A DNA stretch of 64,000 nucleotides from positions 3,253,501 through 3,317,500 of the forward strand of contig CP099848.1 of NCBI GenBank assembly GCA_030062745.1. Direction: 5' to 3'. Shown piece after piece: positions 47,977 through 60,900 of this stretch. Position 1 is the stretch's first letter. Each line of letters begins with the position of its first letter. The notes under the pieces were generated by a model. That model ran no database searches, had not been told where the DNA came from, and worked only from the letters and a program-made list of their open reading frames with translations. Position numbers and translations under genes: made by a program. This stretch comes from Capitulum mitella. Lineage: Eukaryota > Arthropoda > Thecostraca > Pollicipedomorpha > Pollicipedidae.

Positions 47977-48252
47977 CCTTGTGTCAGGGACGTAGCCGGG
48001 GGGGGGGGCATGGGGGCCATGTCCCTTGATCCAAGCGATCTACGCTAGATATATAGCGATTTCGCACGAATACGGAATAGCGATCATATATACGTCGCAA
48101 GAGCAAACATATGTATTTCTGTTGGGTTAAATATGAGGTCAGTTACCTAAAATTGCTGTATTTTCCTATAAACCTTGCCATATGCCAGTGGCACATGACA
48201 AAATTTGACATTTCCCCCCGACGAAAATCTTTGCTATGTGCCTGCCTTGCGT
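47977..48252. mobile_element. hAT-type MITE, copy 2 (260 bp)
   Basis: The element at 47985-48244 is clearly homologous to 39788-40051 along its length, sharing ACTAGATATATAGCGATTT-like and CATATGCCAGTGGCA words. Its 8 bp flanks, CCTTGTGT and CCTTGCGT, match at 7 of 8 positions. The differences show independent, older divergence. Confidence 0.87.
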
Positions 48253-48921
48253 CGACCTATCGGTCCAGAGTAGCGGTTGCAAGGGTTGCAGGTGCATTAA
48301 TAAACCTTTTTGGAGACGTGTGTACGTGGGCGTGTGTAAATGAGGACCTCAAGTATCTCAGACAGGCCTGGGTTTGACCTCGAGTTGACGTGGATTCGAG
48401 TTCGGACTAGCAAACTTTATTGTCTTGGACTCATTTCTTCCTGCTTATGAAACATAAGTACCATAATATGCGTTGTTACTGGCACAATTATATCATAGCA
48501 GGCGTTTGGTAAAGACAAAAGCTATCCTTATTGTTCTTTACTTAACCGCTCAGGCCTACCTTTAGGCAGGCTGAGTAATACAGACCGGATGCCACTGTAA
48601 TTCTTAAGCAGAAATTGACAAACCATGACCGGCTGACCTGAAAATGGCTGGAGATCTACGAAAATTATTTGAGGGAAGAAGAGGGGGAGGTGGCTCTGGC
48701 TAGGGCTTCAGACCAATCCATTCCAGCCTTTGACATAGACCTAATGTCGAAATATATAAAAATGGACGGTCTCTTGAACGCCACTTTTCAAAGAGATACC
48801 GGAGGGGAGGAGAGGACCTAAACTTCAATAGTGTTAGGTCCTCCGGTGTCTCCAGCCATGGACTACAAGAAAAAACATTAATGTACTGCAATGCTTGCTA
48901 CCATTGCCTTCATTGAGGGAT

Positions 48922-49250
48922 GCTCGGACTCGGACTCAGTGCTGTGAAACCGGAGCAAATTCGAGTCGGACTTAGACCAAGACTTAAGATATTAGCACTC
49001 CGACTTGCATTCCGGGTGGACTCAGGCCTTCTCATCGCGGACTCGGATTCGGAATCATTGTTTTTCGTGGCATGTCCCTGATTCGGAATCGGACTCGGGC
49101 CTTTTTGTCAAGAACCAAAACTAGCAATAAACTGTTTTTTTTTTTTTGACATTGCTCGGACTCGGACCCAGCGCTGTAAAACCGGAGCAAATTCGAGTCG
49201 GACTTAAGACCAAGACTTAAGATATCCGCACTCCGACTTGCATTCCGACT
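48922..49250. repeat. Local duplication, about 95 bp, two copies
   Basis: The words GCTCGGACTCGGAC, ACCGGAGCAAATTCGAGTCG and CACTCCGACTTGCATTCCG appear in the same order near 48922-49020 and 49152-49250, separated by about 130 bp of related GGACTCGG-rich DNA. Confidence 0.85.
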
Positions 49251-49368
49251 GACTAATTTAGGCTTAAGCCCAGGTTTGCTGGCAAAAGATCCTGCAGCGT
49301 CCTCTGGATGAAATCCGGATCTACCTTTGGCCGTGTCCTCCATCGCTGCAATTATTATGGTGATGGGA

Positions 49369-49433
49369 TGACGACGACGACGACGATGATGATCATCATC
49401 ATGATCATGAACATGATCATAATCATAGTCATC
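49369..49433. repeat. (GAC)n/(GAT)n trinucleotide tract with palindromic centre
   Basis: ACGACGACGACGACGATGAT runs into ATCATCATGATCATG, so GAT units face ATC units and can fold back on themselves. Confidence 0.85.
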
Positions 49434-52400
49434 CCTTGTTTATGATTTTACGCAGTGAGTATAACATTGCCTCATGCTTTTATGCGCCATATTTGTGAGG
49501 TCATTATCACGTCATATCGCGTCATATCACGCCAAAATGACGAATGGTTTTGCTGCCAGATGAAAATGGTTACCCTGCAGAACCAATCTAGCTCCATCAG
49601 TCATTAATTAATTCGCGGGCAGACAAAGAAAACGAGGGATTTGGGCATAAGATCCGGCACCTCACACGGTAGTTCCTAGTCTGTCGACGTTTTTACGACA
49701 TGACATTCCAGCTGCATGCCATATAAGCAGGATCTTGAAATCGTGACAAGCTCACTTCGCAGGATTCAGTCACCAAATCGGTTACTACGCACCGAGCGAA
49801 TTCCTTTGGCTTAAAACCCATTTAGACATACGATAATCGATGATACATTAGCACCTTCCTTTCCGGCGACTTCTCGAATTGATTTTACATGGCGGTAAAG
49901 ACGAAGTGGCAAATGGTAGACGATACGTCTTCACCAAATAGTCCTCTGCTTCGCGTTGCTGTGTGACCCCACGGTTGAGCAAAATTTAGCTTATATGTAA
50001 AGGGATGCCAGAGGCGGAGGACAATGGGCAGCTCCCCCGCCCTTCCAACTCTTATAAAGTTTAACGTTGGACCTATCGAAGCTGTCTGGAGAAAACTAGT
50101 CCGAAATTTCTCTATGACCCCCGCCCACGCCCCTCCCGCTGTGGAGGAGTTCCCGCGCCTCTGTGTGTCCGCTCGTACGAGGATGAAGATGCAATCTATC
50201 AATAAGTGTAGCAATAAATACACCATCGTCGCTCAGGCCATTAGAATGTTACCTCTTAAAAATGAGCCCGTTCAGTCGTGAACAGGGTGATCAACATGCA
50301 TACATACATAGGCTGGATGAAGGGTATGCATACACGGACATACAAGGATATAGGTACACACACAAGGACGAACTTCTCTGCAGTCACTTGATGAATTAGT
50401 TTCATTTACGATCTTGAGATGTGTTAGGGGGTAAATAACGAAATAAAAAAAATTTTTTTTTTTTGTAATTTGTTTATTTTTTATATGATAGTTTCGTTTT
50501 TGGAGGGTTTAGGTTTGAGTGGGGTGGGTGGGGGTCGGTAAAATAGTGTCGTTGCCGCCCGCCGTTGTTTGGTTTTTGTTGAAGATGGCGTGGGTGTGGG
50601 ATTGTATTTTTGTGGGATATTGTAACAGTGTTCCGACCCTTGGCCAGCTTAACTTTATGTATTTGCCTTGGTTGTACTGGGGCGGGGCTTGATGCCGTGT
50701 TCACATGTTTTGTCCATTTTATTTATATTGGTTTTGTTGCTGTTTTTGGTGCTGTTTTGTGTTTTTTTAAGAGTGGTTGTTGGGGGCTGTCGTATAATGG
50801 TGTGTTGGTTGTAATTACGATCTTAAAACATCTTTAGCATGACAATTTACTTATCAGACGTGTGCATGGTGCGATCAGACATGTCTGGTGTGTATCAGAC
50901 AATATGTATCAGCCTGATACAATCTGCGATGCTGTCAGTTGTCTTTCCCGCGAGATCGTAGACAAGTTCTTCGAAACTTTTCCCGAATGATTCATCGCTA
51001 AGATCATGGATAATGGACTAATATGTTGTGTATATGATGAGTCTCTACAGCTCAGGACTCTTAGTATCATTGGAAATGTTTTCTCAGGAATCGTCATGAT
51101 CATGGCTGTTGATCCCGGAGGAGATGGGGGCTCGGAACTCCCATATGGAGGGATTTGAACACCAGGCCTATGGCAATGACGGGAAAGAAACAGTTTGAAA
51201 TCCTATGTGGCCCCATCCCCCCCCCCCCCCAAAAAAAATCGGAAATATCCAGCCATGGTCACGATCACAGTTTCATGAACAGCATCCACAAGAAAAATAC
51301 TTATGCATCGAAGTCACGTATTACTAAGCATTTAAAAGTCCGCTCGCACCATTCTCAAAAGCCGCCTGATCCGGTCCCGAACACGGGGGACGACCTGACA
51401 TAAAACGGCGAAGCCGGACGACTCGCCACTCAAGGTCAGCAACGGAGATCTGGTAGCCGACCGTGAGGAGACAGGTTCAACTCGCCAGCTAAAAGCGAAG
51501 ACGCAAAAATCTCGTAATAAATCCGGAACCAATTTGGCGAACGTCGTGGTGTGGGCCCGTGGAAACAGTCGCGACCCCTTCCTCGGACTGGAGGGGGAGG
51601 GGCTGGCGTGACTCATGGTCGAGATGACACAGGGACTATGAGCAGGGGATGGGGCAGCCCCCTGATGGCTGCGGATACCGCGAAAGACCGCCCCACTTAG
51701 AGTGCAGTTAAGTGCAGACGCATAAAGGCCACAGTCGCCGCCAACGGTGAACGGAGCGGGCGAGTCGTAGCCCCACTTTTGTGGCATTTGATTGTTACGT
51801 TTGGGAGAAAAGCATGGACGTACATACTTTAAGAACGTTGGTAGCCGGACAGGAAAGTAACAGACTGTCGGTAACTGAGACAGTGTCACAGAGGAAGACC
51901 TTTAGTGTGAAGGCAATAGTGATGGTTCTACAGGCTGCAAATCGGCTGCCTCACAGGCGTAGGGACGAGGCGGACGGGGGGGGAGGGGCATGTCCTACGC
52001 CTTTTTGTGTAGCTTCAACATGAGCCCGTGGCAAAAAAAAAACATTTTTCGCTTCCCCACGTTTTTAGACTCTTCTATACTGATTACCTTACTTTAAGTT
52101 AGATTCTCCTAATTTGACTCCTAATTCGACTAATTTACATTTTCCTTTACTCCTATACAGATTCTCCTATATTCTCCTGCCCTGTCTTTGGTGTGTGAAT
52201 ACCGCAGCCGCATTTGTCGCGTCACTCGGAGTCGCGCTATGTGGTCTCATTCCGTGTTGCCGCTGTCACCACAGGACACGATCGCCTGGTGTTGCCTGGC
52301 CTGGAGCTTGCGTGCATTGGCGCCATGGAATATGACTGTCGCGCACTTAGGGTGCGACCGAACAAAACCCTCTTACTGAGACAGTCATCAAAATCTGTTA

Positions 52401-52980
52401 ACGTCAGCTGTGCAGGTGCTTTGTCAGTAGCAAAATGCAGGCACCGGTAGGTCGCACAGGGCTGGAAAGCACTTTGCGTGCCATGATCGACTGCTTGGGC
52501 TGCGGAGAGGTGGCGCTGTCAAAGACGTGACGCAGTAAAAGACTTTCATTTGCGCAATGCTGAGGTAGACGAGTTTTACAATGAGAAGCCACATCTCGAC
52601 AAACATTACCCTGTTACATCACTCTGGGGCTTTTCTTACGCCGCAAGGCAAGAAAATGATACGTGACAATTTCCCTACAAGAAATCTTCACACCAATGTG
52701 ACCAGTGTCAGCTCCCTGCTGATTGTACATCATCGAGGCTGAGTGGCGCTTCAGAGCTCGGCCGGGCTCGCGCGTCACTCCAGCAGCGTCCGCCGTCTCC
52801 CGGTAGCAAACTAGAGTCTCAGCGGCGGGACGACCTTCGATTCCGGAGACGACTCAGGCCACCCGGCAGCGGCTTCCGTCAAGGCATACCGGTACACTCC
52901 GGCCATCGGCTCCGACGCCTGAGGCGGTCCGCCTGGCACCGTCGCCGGCGGACTTTTAAAAATCCCATCCGAATTGTATA

Positions 52981-53268
52981 ATTGGTTGGTGTTAGGGACA
53001 GGAGGCTCGAAGCCCCCGCTAGGTAGAGGTTGTTGCCTGAACTCTGATCCCTACACGCGATCTCGCAGTTCCAAGTGACGGCGGATTTTGTGGTGAAAGT
53101 TGAACCAGCCACGGCACAATCGCGCGCTAGTCAGCAGGACTATATTGGTCAGCTGCCTGCCGACTTGCGGGCCAAATATCGAGTGTCCCGTGTCGTGACA
53201 ACTTTCACTAGTCCTTCCAGGACGGAGAGGCCAGCACTCTACCAACTGAGCTGCCGGTCACGGTCTCT
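52981..53268 (-). mobile_element. Possible tRNA-derived SINE
   Basis: On the minus strand near 53262-53240 the sequence CAGCTCAGTTGGTAGAGTGC-TGG matches a tRNA D-arm / Pol III A box. It is not followed by a proper anticodon arm or a GGTTCGAATCC T-arm, so it is not a functional tRNA gene. A tRNA-headed SINE body running to about 53.0 kb would explain it; no second copy was found in the window. Confidence 0.4.
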
Positions 53269-54895
53269 TGTACCCATTAATTCAATAAAGGTGTTTGGTC
53301 AACTTAAGACAACTATAAAGACTGGCACTAGAGCACGTGCAGCCGCAGCAACCGGCCTTCCCGAGAGGGAGATTAGATCTATGCAACAATTTTTTTCCTC
53401 TGGCCACATGAAATAAGACCTCGGCGACGTGCAGGCCGCATCGCGTGAAGGTCTGGGGTATTTTCTTTCCGGGAGATGGCATGGCATACCTGTGAACATG
53501 GCAGACACACTCAACGAAGCCATCATCGTCCTGCAACGGGCAGCGAAGATTTATCTTTTCATAGACGACAACCTCGACAGGCAGACGATGAAATCGGCTC
53601 AGCTGTGGAAATCCCTGATCCTTCTGAAAAGTCACAGGGCATCACGAAAACTACCCACGAACGTCATTAGCTTATCCGAATAATTATTATTATTTCATAT
53701 TTTGTAATTTTTCGTGAAAGCCATACACGGGAGTCACGTGGTTGTCCGTGTTTTTTTCCTGATGTCTGGACAGGCCTGAGACTTACCATAAGACTGGCTC
53801 CGCTGTATTCATATTTCAAACCAATAAACAACACTCACTAGAACTTCACTCACACGTCTTGTAAACACTGCACGCTTTCACATGTCCTCTGCAACAGTGA
53901 TGCATACATGAGAAAATGCAATGTATACGGGAAAAAAACGACAGATAAATCCTGTCTAAAATCAACGTCCAAGCTTACAATCATTCCCTAAAAACTGTTC
54001 TTCAACTACGTTTTCCCCGTACATACACTGCCTTTAACCGGCAATGTGGAAAATTTAGTGCTTTCTTGGCAACATTTTGTGCAACACAACGCCATTTACA
54101 TCGATTCTACGGAGGCATTCGCAAAGTAAATCGTTCTAGCAGGCAAAATTTCCCAATAACCGGTGTATGTAGACATTTCTTTTGCGAAACCATTACTTCT
54201 GAAACAGAACTCCGACATGCGACGTGACATGAGGACAAACAGACACAATACTGTGGGCAAACATACAAAAAAAACATCTGACGTCCGTTCATGCCCTTCA
54301 TTTATGAACAATGGCTGTCGCTGGCGCACTGGACTAGTAACAGAGCACTGCACTGAGAAAATCGTCGAGCTAAACGTTGTCTCTCGTACACCCGACGACT
54401 GGCTCTCTGATATATCATCAAACCATGGTATAATTTTAGCGCGGACCACAGCAAAATCAATCGCACGTGTTGTAACTGTCCCGGAGACATATAAATAGTT
54501 CGGCCCGTCACGAACAAATATGGATGAACGGTCCGCGCAGCACGTTACAAACCACCTCAAAAGCCTACAACACGGAAGTCTAACAGCGACGATGAGAAAA
54601 TTACATATTAAATCACAAGGGTAAAAGAATACGATGTCTAAAACGGTAGCATTTCGCCTACGGATCACGCCCGGCACCGATGCTGACGAGCTGACCCGCC
54701 GTCGCCGGCTTCTGCAACAATCGCCGAAGAACGGATCTTCGCCGCCGAGCCGGCCGCCAGACGCCGAGGCTACTGCGATCGCGGCCCCCTCTGTACCGCC
54801 GCGAGGTACAGAGGCCGGCCTGGCTCAGCCCGGCCGGGAGACAGCCCGCGTTTTGTACTCGGCAGCCGGCGACCTCTGGGGCGGCGCCGGCGGCG
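53269..54895. other. Spacer downstream of CTNS
   Basis: This probably includes CTNS 3' UTR at its right end. A 193-codon minus-strand open frame (54677-54096) shows no family resemblance or usual codon bias and is not called as a gene. Confidence 0.45.
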
Positions 54896-54983
54896 CTAGA
54901 ACTTCCGGTACGACTCGGGTTTGGCGTCGCCGCCAACCACAGACGGTCTCAGAGGCAGATTCATGGACGAGGTTCGGGACGAC
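54896..54983 (-). CDS. CTNS: Proposed last CTNS exon with C-terminal tyrosine sorting motif
   Basis: The exon at 57723-57621 ends TATTC|GTGAGT, leaving two bases. An acceptor GTGATGTTGCAG at 54984 supplies the third, and the frame runs to [16 protein letters not shown] (TAG, 54898-54896). A second acceptor, CTCTGAG, at 54948 is also in frame. YRKF at the extreme C-terminus fits the YxxPhi lysosomal targeting class; human cystinosin ends GYDQLN, another tyrosine signal. If the intron were retained the protein would stop two codons after TAT. The distance (2.6 kb) and weak pyrimidine tract leave some doubt. Confidence 0.6.
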
Positions 54984-57900
54984 CTGCAACATCACGGCAG
55001 AATGGCGCGTCATTTCGTGTCAACGTCATCATCGTCACATGCACATGCTATGCACCTGCCGCGTGTCCAACTCGAGTCGACCAAGCCAGCCTTTCCCTGC
55101 AGAGCAGCCGGCATTATGGAACGCCTTGCCTCTAGCCAGTACTGAGAGCACTTCTGTAAAATGTATTAAATCGCGTCTCGCCAGCAGAAAGCCGCAAACC
55201 CGCTTTCTTCGCATTCTAAAATTGCCGTGTCGTTTTTTGTTCCCTGATGTCTTTATACATGTCTTCACCTATGCCTGAAATACCCAAACACCTCTGGATG
55301 GACAATGCAATACACATACATGCATACATACAATCCCATGCAGTCACATACCCAGGAGCACTACGACTTGGATCTGAATAGATGAAAGGTGCGAACAATG
55401 AACACTAGGTGATAAAAAGGGATGACACAAGAACACTTTCGTGCATTTTTAAGTATCTACAACACATTTCTACACACTTGGCATAGAAAACAAGTTTTCT
55501 CATCAGACTAGACCAAAAAAGGTAAACCATCTCCAAGGTCCTCCAATCTTCTGCGACTGGTTACAAATGACAAAGGAAAATTATCTCCGTTACGACAATG
55601 AACGACTCGCAATGCACCGCTGCACTGGTTCGGGTAAAACAAAAACACTCACCTAAACTAGCGGCTCTTCCTCGAGGTTTAGCAGCGGGTTGTCTATAGC
55701 AACATACGGAAGGCTATCACTGAAACAAAGCGACCAGACCCCTCAGCGAAAAAAACCACACACAGCAGACTGCATATGAAACCAACGAGGAAACCACCGA
55801 GACAAAGGCAAAACAGCCAAGAAGCCGCCCAGTCGACTCGGGCGTTACACACCAAACCAAGGACAAAGCCAGTCTGGCAGGACCGCAGTCTTAACAAGCC
55901 GGTACAGATGTCCGGAATCAAAACAAAGCGCGTTGCACTGTTGATCTGAATCAGAATTTTGATCATATCTGAATCTACGCTGAATACGCGTTAGACGACT
56001 GTTGCCTTTGGGCGCACTCATCCTTGTGTAAACCCGGCACCGCCAGGGGGTGTCAAACAGGGCATCCCATCAGTTTTTCGTGAATAGCTTCTGGACCCTT
56101 AGAGCCAGACCAACTCGTACCAACTTTCAGTGCCAGTTCACCAACCAATTTTACATATTTCGACATCAAAACCATTTCCATGTTAGGTCAAGCCATGGAG
56201 ATGTGAAGTCATAAAAACCTTGTACCCACGTTTACGCCTCTTCGGGCCACGGCGCAAGCATGCGTCGTTTTTTCTATAATATTCGCGAGCATACTGCATG
56301 GATTATTTAGGTTTACATAGGACACGGGCCCCAAAAAGATATACAACCATGACATGTCGACATTAGAGGTCCTGCTGGCTCACATGCAAGACAACTGGAC
56401 TGATTTGTTTTGTGCGTGACAGAAGTAGTTGCCGCTGACCTTCCCCATAGTTCCAACCAGACAAGCAGATCTATACGCGCCTCTTAGCAAGGTTCGTCAA
56501 ATGCAACGTGGCATGTCAGGTCAAGCCATGGGTAGATATCAAATCGAAATGAAATACAACATTGCCTGCGGAAGATCGTTCAGTAGCGGCAGAGAGCAAT
56601 TTCTGTTCATAGCAGGAAAAGGAAAAAATGATTATCTGTCCTGACCCGGCGTGACTTTTACCCGATGAAGCGCAGACGGAGCAGATTTAATAACCACGAT
56701 ATGCCATTTGAGTTCTTACTCGGCGTCGTAAAGAATCCCAGCGAATGACTACTACTCTTTCGCAGGAAAAGTAGTGTAACCTTATCTGATCTGACCTAGA
56801 CTGACCTTGACTAGATGAAAAGCAGGTAATGCAAAAGTGATCATCAGGTTTCACTTCCGTCCTTTTTGCCACGTGGATCAAAACGGGTGCAAGTAACTAC
56901 TGATCTTTGGCAAGTAACACCAATATTTCACCGCACCCAGGTTGACCCTGGCCCGACATTTCCTACATTTTGGTGCGTTCCTGATTCACAAGATCGTAAC
57001 GTTTAGTTGGATACCCAGTGAAGGGCTCTAAGACCAGTTTTGCCAGCGATATGACGTACGAACCAGTGTCAGTTTTTCCGACGTCGTGTTATGCGTTTTG
57101 CGTGACCTGCGACGCCATCAGTCACGTGATCAGGGCTAGCAAAGTATTTTCCGAACCGCAAGACCCAGGGCCATCGACTGGTGGCAGACCGGTTCAGGTC
57201 CGACACTTAGGACATGACACAACAGGTTTTGATGACATGTCGTCTTTGTTGTCAACAAGTGTTGATGACAGATGACACACCCCCAGGCGGTCGCGGGTAC
57301 AAAAACAATGCAGGCGGTGCTGGGTTAGGTGGCCGTGGCTATTCGCAATTTTGATTTCTTTAACTTGTTACAATGTCAGAGGAAAACGTTGGATATGCAA
57401 GGAATCGTCGACTGCTCTCCTTAATACATGACATGACGAGCTGTACGTAAGTGGACACGTTACAGGGACCAAGCAATAAGACTTGTGTAACCCGATCACA
57501 AAGCACAGAGAAGCACCCATACATTTACGACAACACCACTAACCAACACAGGTTGCTCACAAACCCGTACAACTTCAAAAGCAAGCTTCTAACACACACA
57601 AAAAAGCATCTGGTACTCACGAATATAAACAGTAGTGTTGGAACATGAATAAAACGTCGAAAAGAACCGAAAACAGGCCAAGTCCAAACTTGGTTGGGTT
57701 ACCAAATATGGAAGACCAGTCATCTGAAATGGAGAAAATGATTACCGGCGGAAAGTGCATGTTTCACCACTCCACGACCCTTTATGTCGACTGATAAAAC
57801 ATCGAGCCAGCACGTAATATTTAATGACTAAAGCAAACCGAGCTACGTCAGTCAGCAGAAAATCCCACCCTCAGATGACACCCATATTCGACGTCTCATC

Positions 57901-60900
57901 GTGAGTGTCGCATTGTACCAGAGGTCAAGAACCAGATATTCCCCGCTATCTGAAAACGGTAGTACCATCTGGGCCTCCTCTATGGGATGGGAGAGCGAGT
58001 GGCAAGGTAGCCGAGGGCCAATAAGGTCAACCCAGCCGAGTGCCCTCCCCTCTAATCCCCTTTTACTCTATTTCTAGACCGGCATAAGGAAATTCCCTCA
58101 AGTTACCGGGGTAACGTGAGACCTTGACGGCCCCTCCCCCCCGCGTCATCCCCGGGAGCGCCTCTATCATGCTCCGATGACTTGTCAAAACTCAGGGCCC
58201 CCGACTGTCTCGACAGCCGCACGGAGATCGCTCAAACGGACGCGCAGGCGAGTGCCACATCAACAGACACTCCATGAACGTGCAGCACCTTATCACGACC
58301 ACGTGACGGGTGCGTGCCGAGATACAAGTCGTCAGGCTACCGATCAGCTCATCGCCAGAAAGACCGAAAACATCACGACCACGTGACAGGTGCGTGCCGA
58401 GATACGAGTCGTCAGGCTACCGATCAGCTCATCGCCAGAAACACCGAAAACATGGCGACCTGTAACGATAGTCACCCCAATGCGGGAACAAACCAACCGG
58501 TGAGGAGAGTCGGACCGAGAAGCCTTCAGCTTCAGCCGGAGACAATCAGTCAGTCGACTCCTCCCCAGTTGGCCGCGCCCCACCACGGAGTCAGCATCGC
58601 CCCCGTCTGCCCGTCCCCGCCACGCACCGTAATTGTACGCGTCCAAGAACATCTGCAGGATGCTGAGGGAGCCGCCGGTGAAGTCCAGCAGCACGTTGCC
58701 GATGGCCCAGCCCTCTGTGCTCTTTCGCCGGTAGTTGAGGTACGCCTGAAAGCAGGGTCCGGTGAACGACCCGGGGCAAGGTCACGGACCGGACGACCTC
58801 AAATCTTCGCGGGTGGAAGGAGCATCCTAAGTTTGATGCTTCCAGAGTACGCTTACTTCCCGCATCGCCAGAAGACCATGCAGATTGTCAATCACGCATG
58901 CCAGCGGCAAAACGGCGCCAGCGTTCCCGGCGCCTCATGTTCAAAGTTATCTGGGACCGTATGACGCTATCAGAACACACAAACAGGCCACAGTGGCACT
59001 AAAGCTATCTGGTCACGAGATACCACGACAATGAACGGTGTCCGGCACACTTTTAACGGCTTATGCGTCGTTTAGTCGTGGAACGGAGTTACTGATTCGG
59101 GGCGGTCACAAGACCAGAAGGAAGCGACTTTCGCCGTTCCTTTTCAATTCATCGTCACGACTCCTCTGCATCTACAGGGTGAAGAATAAATCAGCTGACG
59201 ATCAACCACGATCAGTGGTTTAAAGGCGAGTTTGAATCGCTTCAGTGCTCGGCATTTGGCCTTGTACGCGTCCACGTTGTGCAGGGTGGTGTGGTAAATG
59301 GCCAGGTTATCTGGTAAATGGCCAGCAGCAGGCCGCACCGGCCAGCGTGCGGTGTGCACGACGACAGCTTAAGCTCCTCGCCGCAAAATCCGCCACTGTC
59401 CTCGAACTGCGACATCGCACGGGGCGCTGAGCCCGACTTTGGCACCGTCCGAATGACAGGCGCGGCAGGCCGACATACGCTTCCGCAGCCGCCTACCTGG
59501 GGGACGTATTTGATGATGGTGATGGCCAGCTTCACGTACGAGCAGACGTACAGAAACCAGAGCCAGTTGACCACGCCGCACCCGGCGACGATGGCTGTGA
59601 TGATGATCACCAAGGCGAAGATGAGGAGGAAACCGCGGGCGGTGAGTGACACCCTCTGGTCCCCTCTCTGTCGGCACAGGGGGTCAGAGGTCACCACCTG
59701 AGCCGACCCGGCCCTGTCCTGACCTGACCTGACCTGAATTGGTCTGATCTGATTCGACTCGACCTCACTAGCTCGACCTGAGCTAACCCAACTTAATCTG
59801 ACCCAATCCGACCTGACCTACCTGATCTGACCTCCCTGGTCTCAACCGACCCCGCCCGATCTGACCCCACCACCAATGACCTGACCTGACAACGCGACCC
59901 AGTCGGACCTGACCAGACCCGACCCCGGCACAACTGGCAAAAGGACGCTCCTGTTTCCCCGTCGCGGACGGGACTGCAGAGATCGACTGTCGCCTGAGGC
60001 CTGAGTCGACACCCGACCGTCGACAGAGGCATCCGCTCGGCTGCAGCGACAAAGGGCGCGGTTTACAGGGAACGACCCGACCGCAGACGGGCGCGCGCAG
60101 CCGGGCCACGACCGCAATCTCCCGTCCCGTCCGCGTCCACCGCAGCCCTCACGGCCAGCACCGTCAGGCAGGTTTGGCTCGGTCTCTTCACGTTAGGAGA
60201 ACGTCAAACTCAAAGGCAGGCTAGCGAACGTTCACTGGAGTCACGAGTGATTCAGGGAAGGCAATGCAGGCTTTACGTTTTGAATTACGACAAAGTCGAC
60301 CTACCCATCCGCCGCTCGTGGAACTGGGGATCAGCTCACCTCTAACGATGTGAGCAAGCAGATACGGAAGCAGCGTCACGATGCGCAACGATAACAGAGG
60401 TCCGTTCACGTGAAAGCCCAATACGCGCCACAAAATGGGATCCTGTCACCGTAGGCCAACCACACCGCGACCGAGCCACTCGACCACAAGATGGGGGGGG
60501 GGAGCCTTTAGATGTCCTAACAACGTCCAATCAACACTCTCGCCACTCAAGATAAAGACAGGCACGCGACGAAACGCGCCACAAAGGCAGACGAATGGTG
60601 GGAACACGGTACCTGAACACACCAGAGGCAAAGTCAAACATCGCCCCCAACACCAGGCAATGTCCCCGACTGGAACGCGACATTGGCCCGCCGACGTTTC
60701 CGGCTGCCGCGACCGCAGGAGGGCCCACTGCGCGGAACGCCCGCGACAAGTTTATCTCGAACTATCGGCCACACTGCAGGCGGCCACCGCGCAGACGGCA
60801 ACACCGCAGGTGTTCGCTGTGCATCCGACGCGGCAATGACAACCATCGATCGAATCCGATGCCAGCCGCTCTCCCGCGCACCCACGACAGGGAACCGAAC

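Larger units (their letters stand above)
48253..52980. other. Gene-poor stretch with local duplications and simple repeats
   Basis: It holds a 95 bp segment duplicated about 230 bp apart (48922-49250), a GAC/GAT trinucleotide tract (49369-49433), an A/T homopolymer junction (50445-50465) and T/G-rich DNA (50460-50780). No exon recognised. Confidence 0.5.

Noticed and set aside
53240..53262. tRNA gene
   Set aside because: Only an A-box/D-arm is present. There is no acceptor-stem pairing, anticodon arm or T-arm, so a SINE head is a better reading.
54096..54677. 193-codon minus-strand open frame downstream of CTNS
   Set aside because: AT-rich, unbiased codons and no recognisable family; a chance frame of this length is plausible in 64 kb. 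It could be CTNS 3' UTR.
54885..55278. Plus-strand open frame around 54634-55278
   Set aside because: It overlaps the GC-rich island containing the proposed last CTNS exon; Arg/Ser/Pro-rich composition with no domain, taken as an antisense shadow.
58292..58453. CRISPR-like or regulated repeat array
   Set aside because: Only two long direct copies without spacers, in an intron of a eukaryotic gene; a simple tandem duplication.
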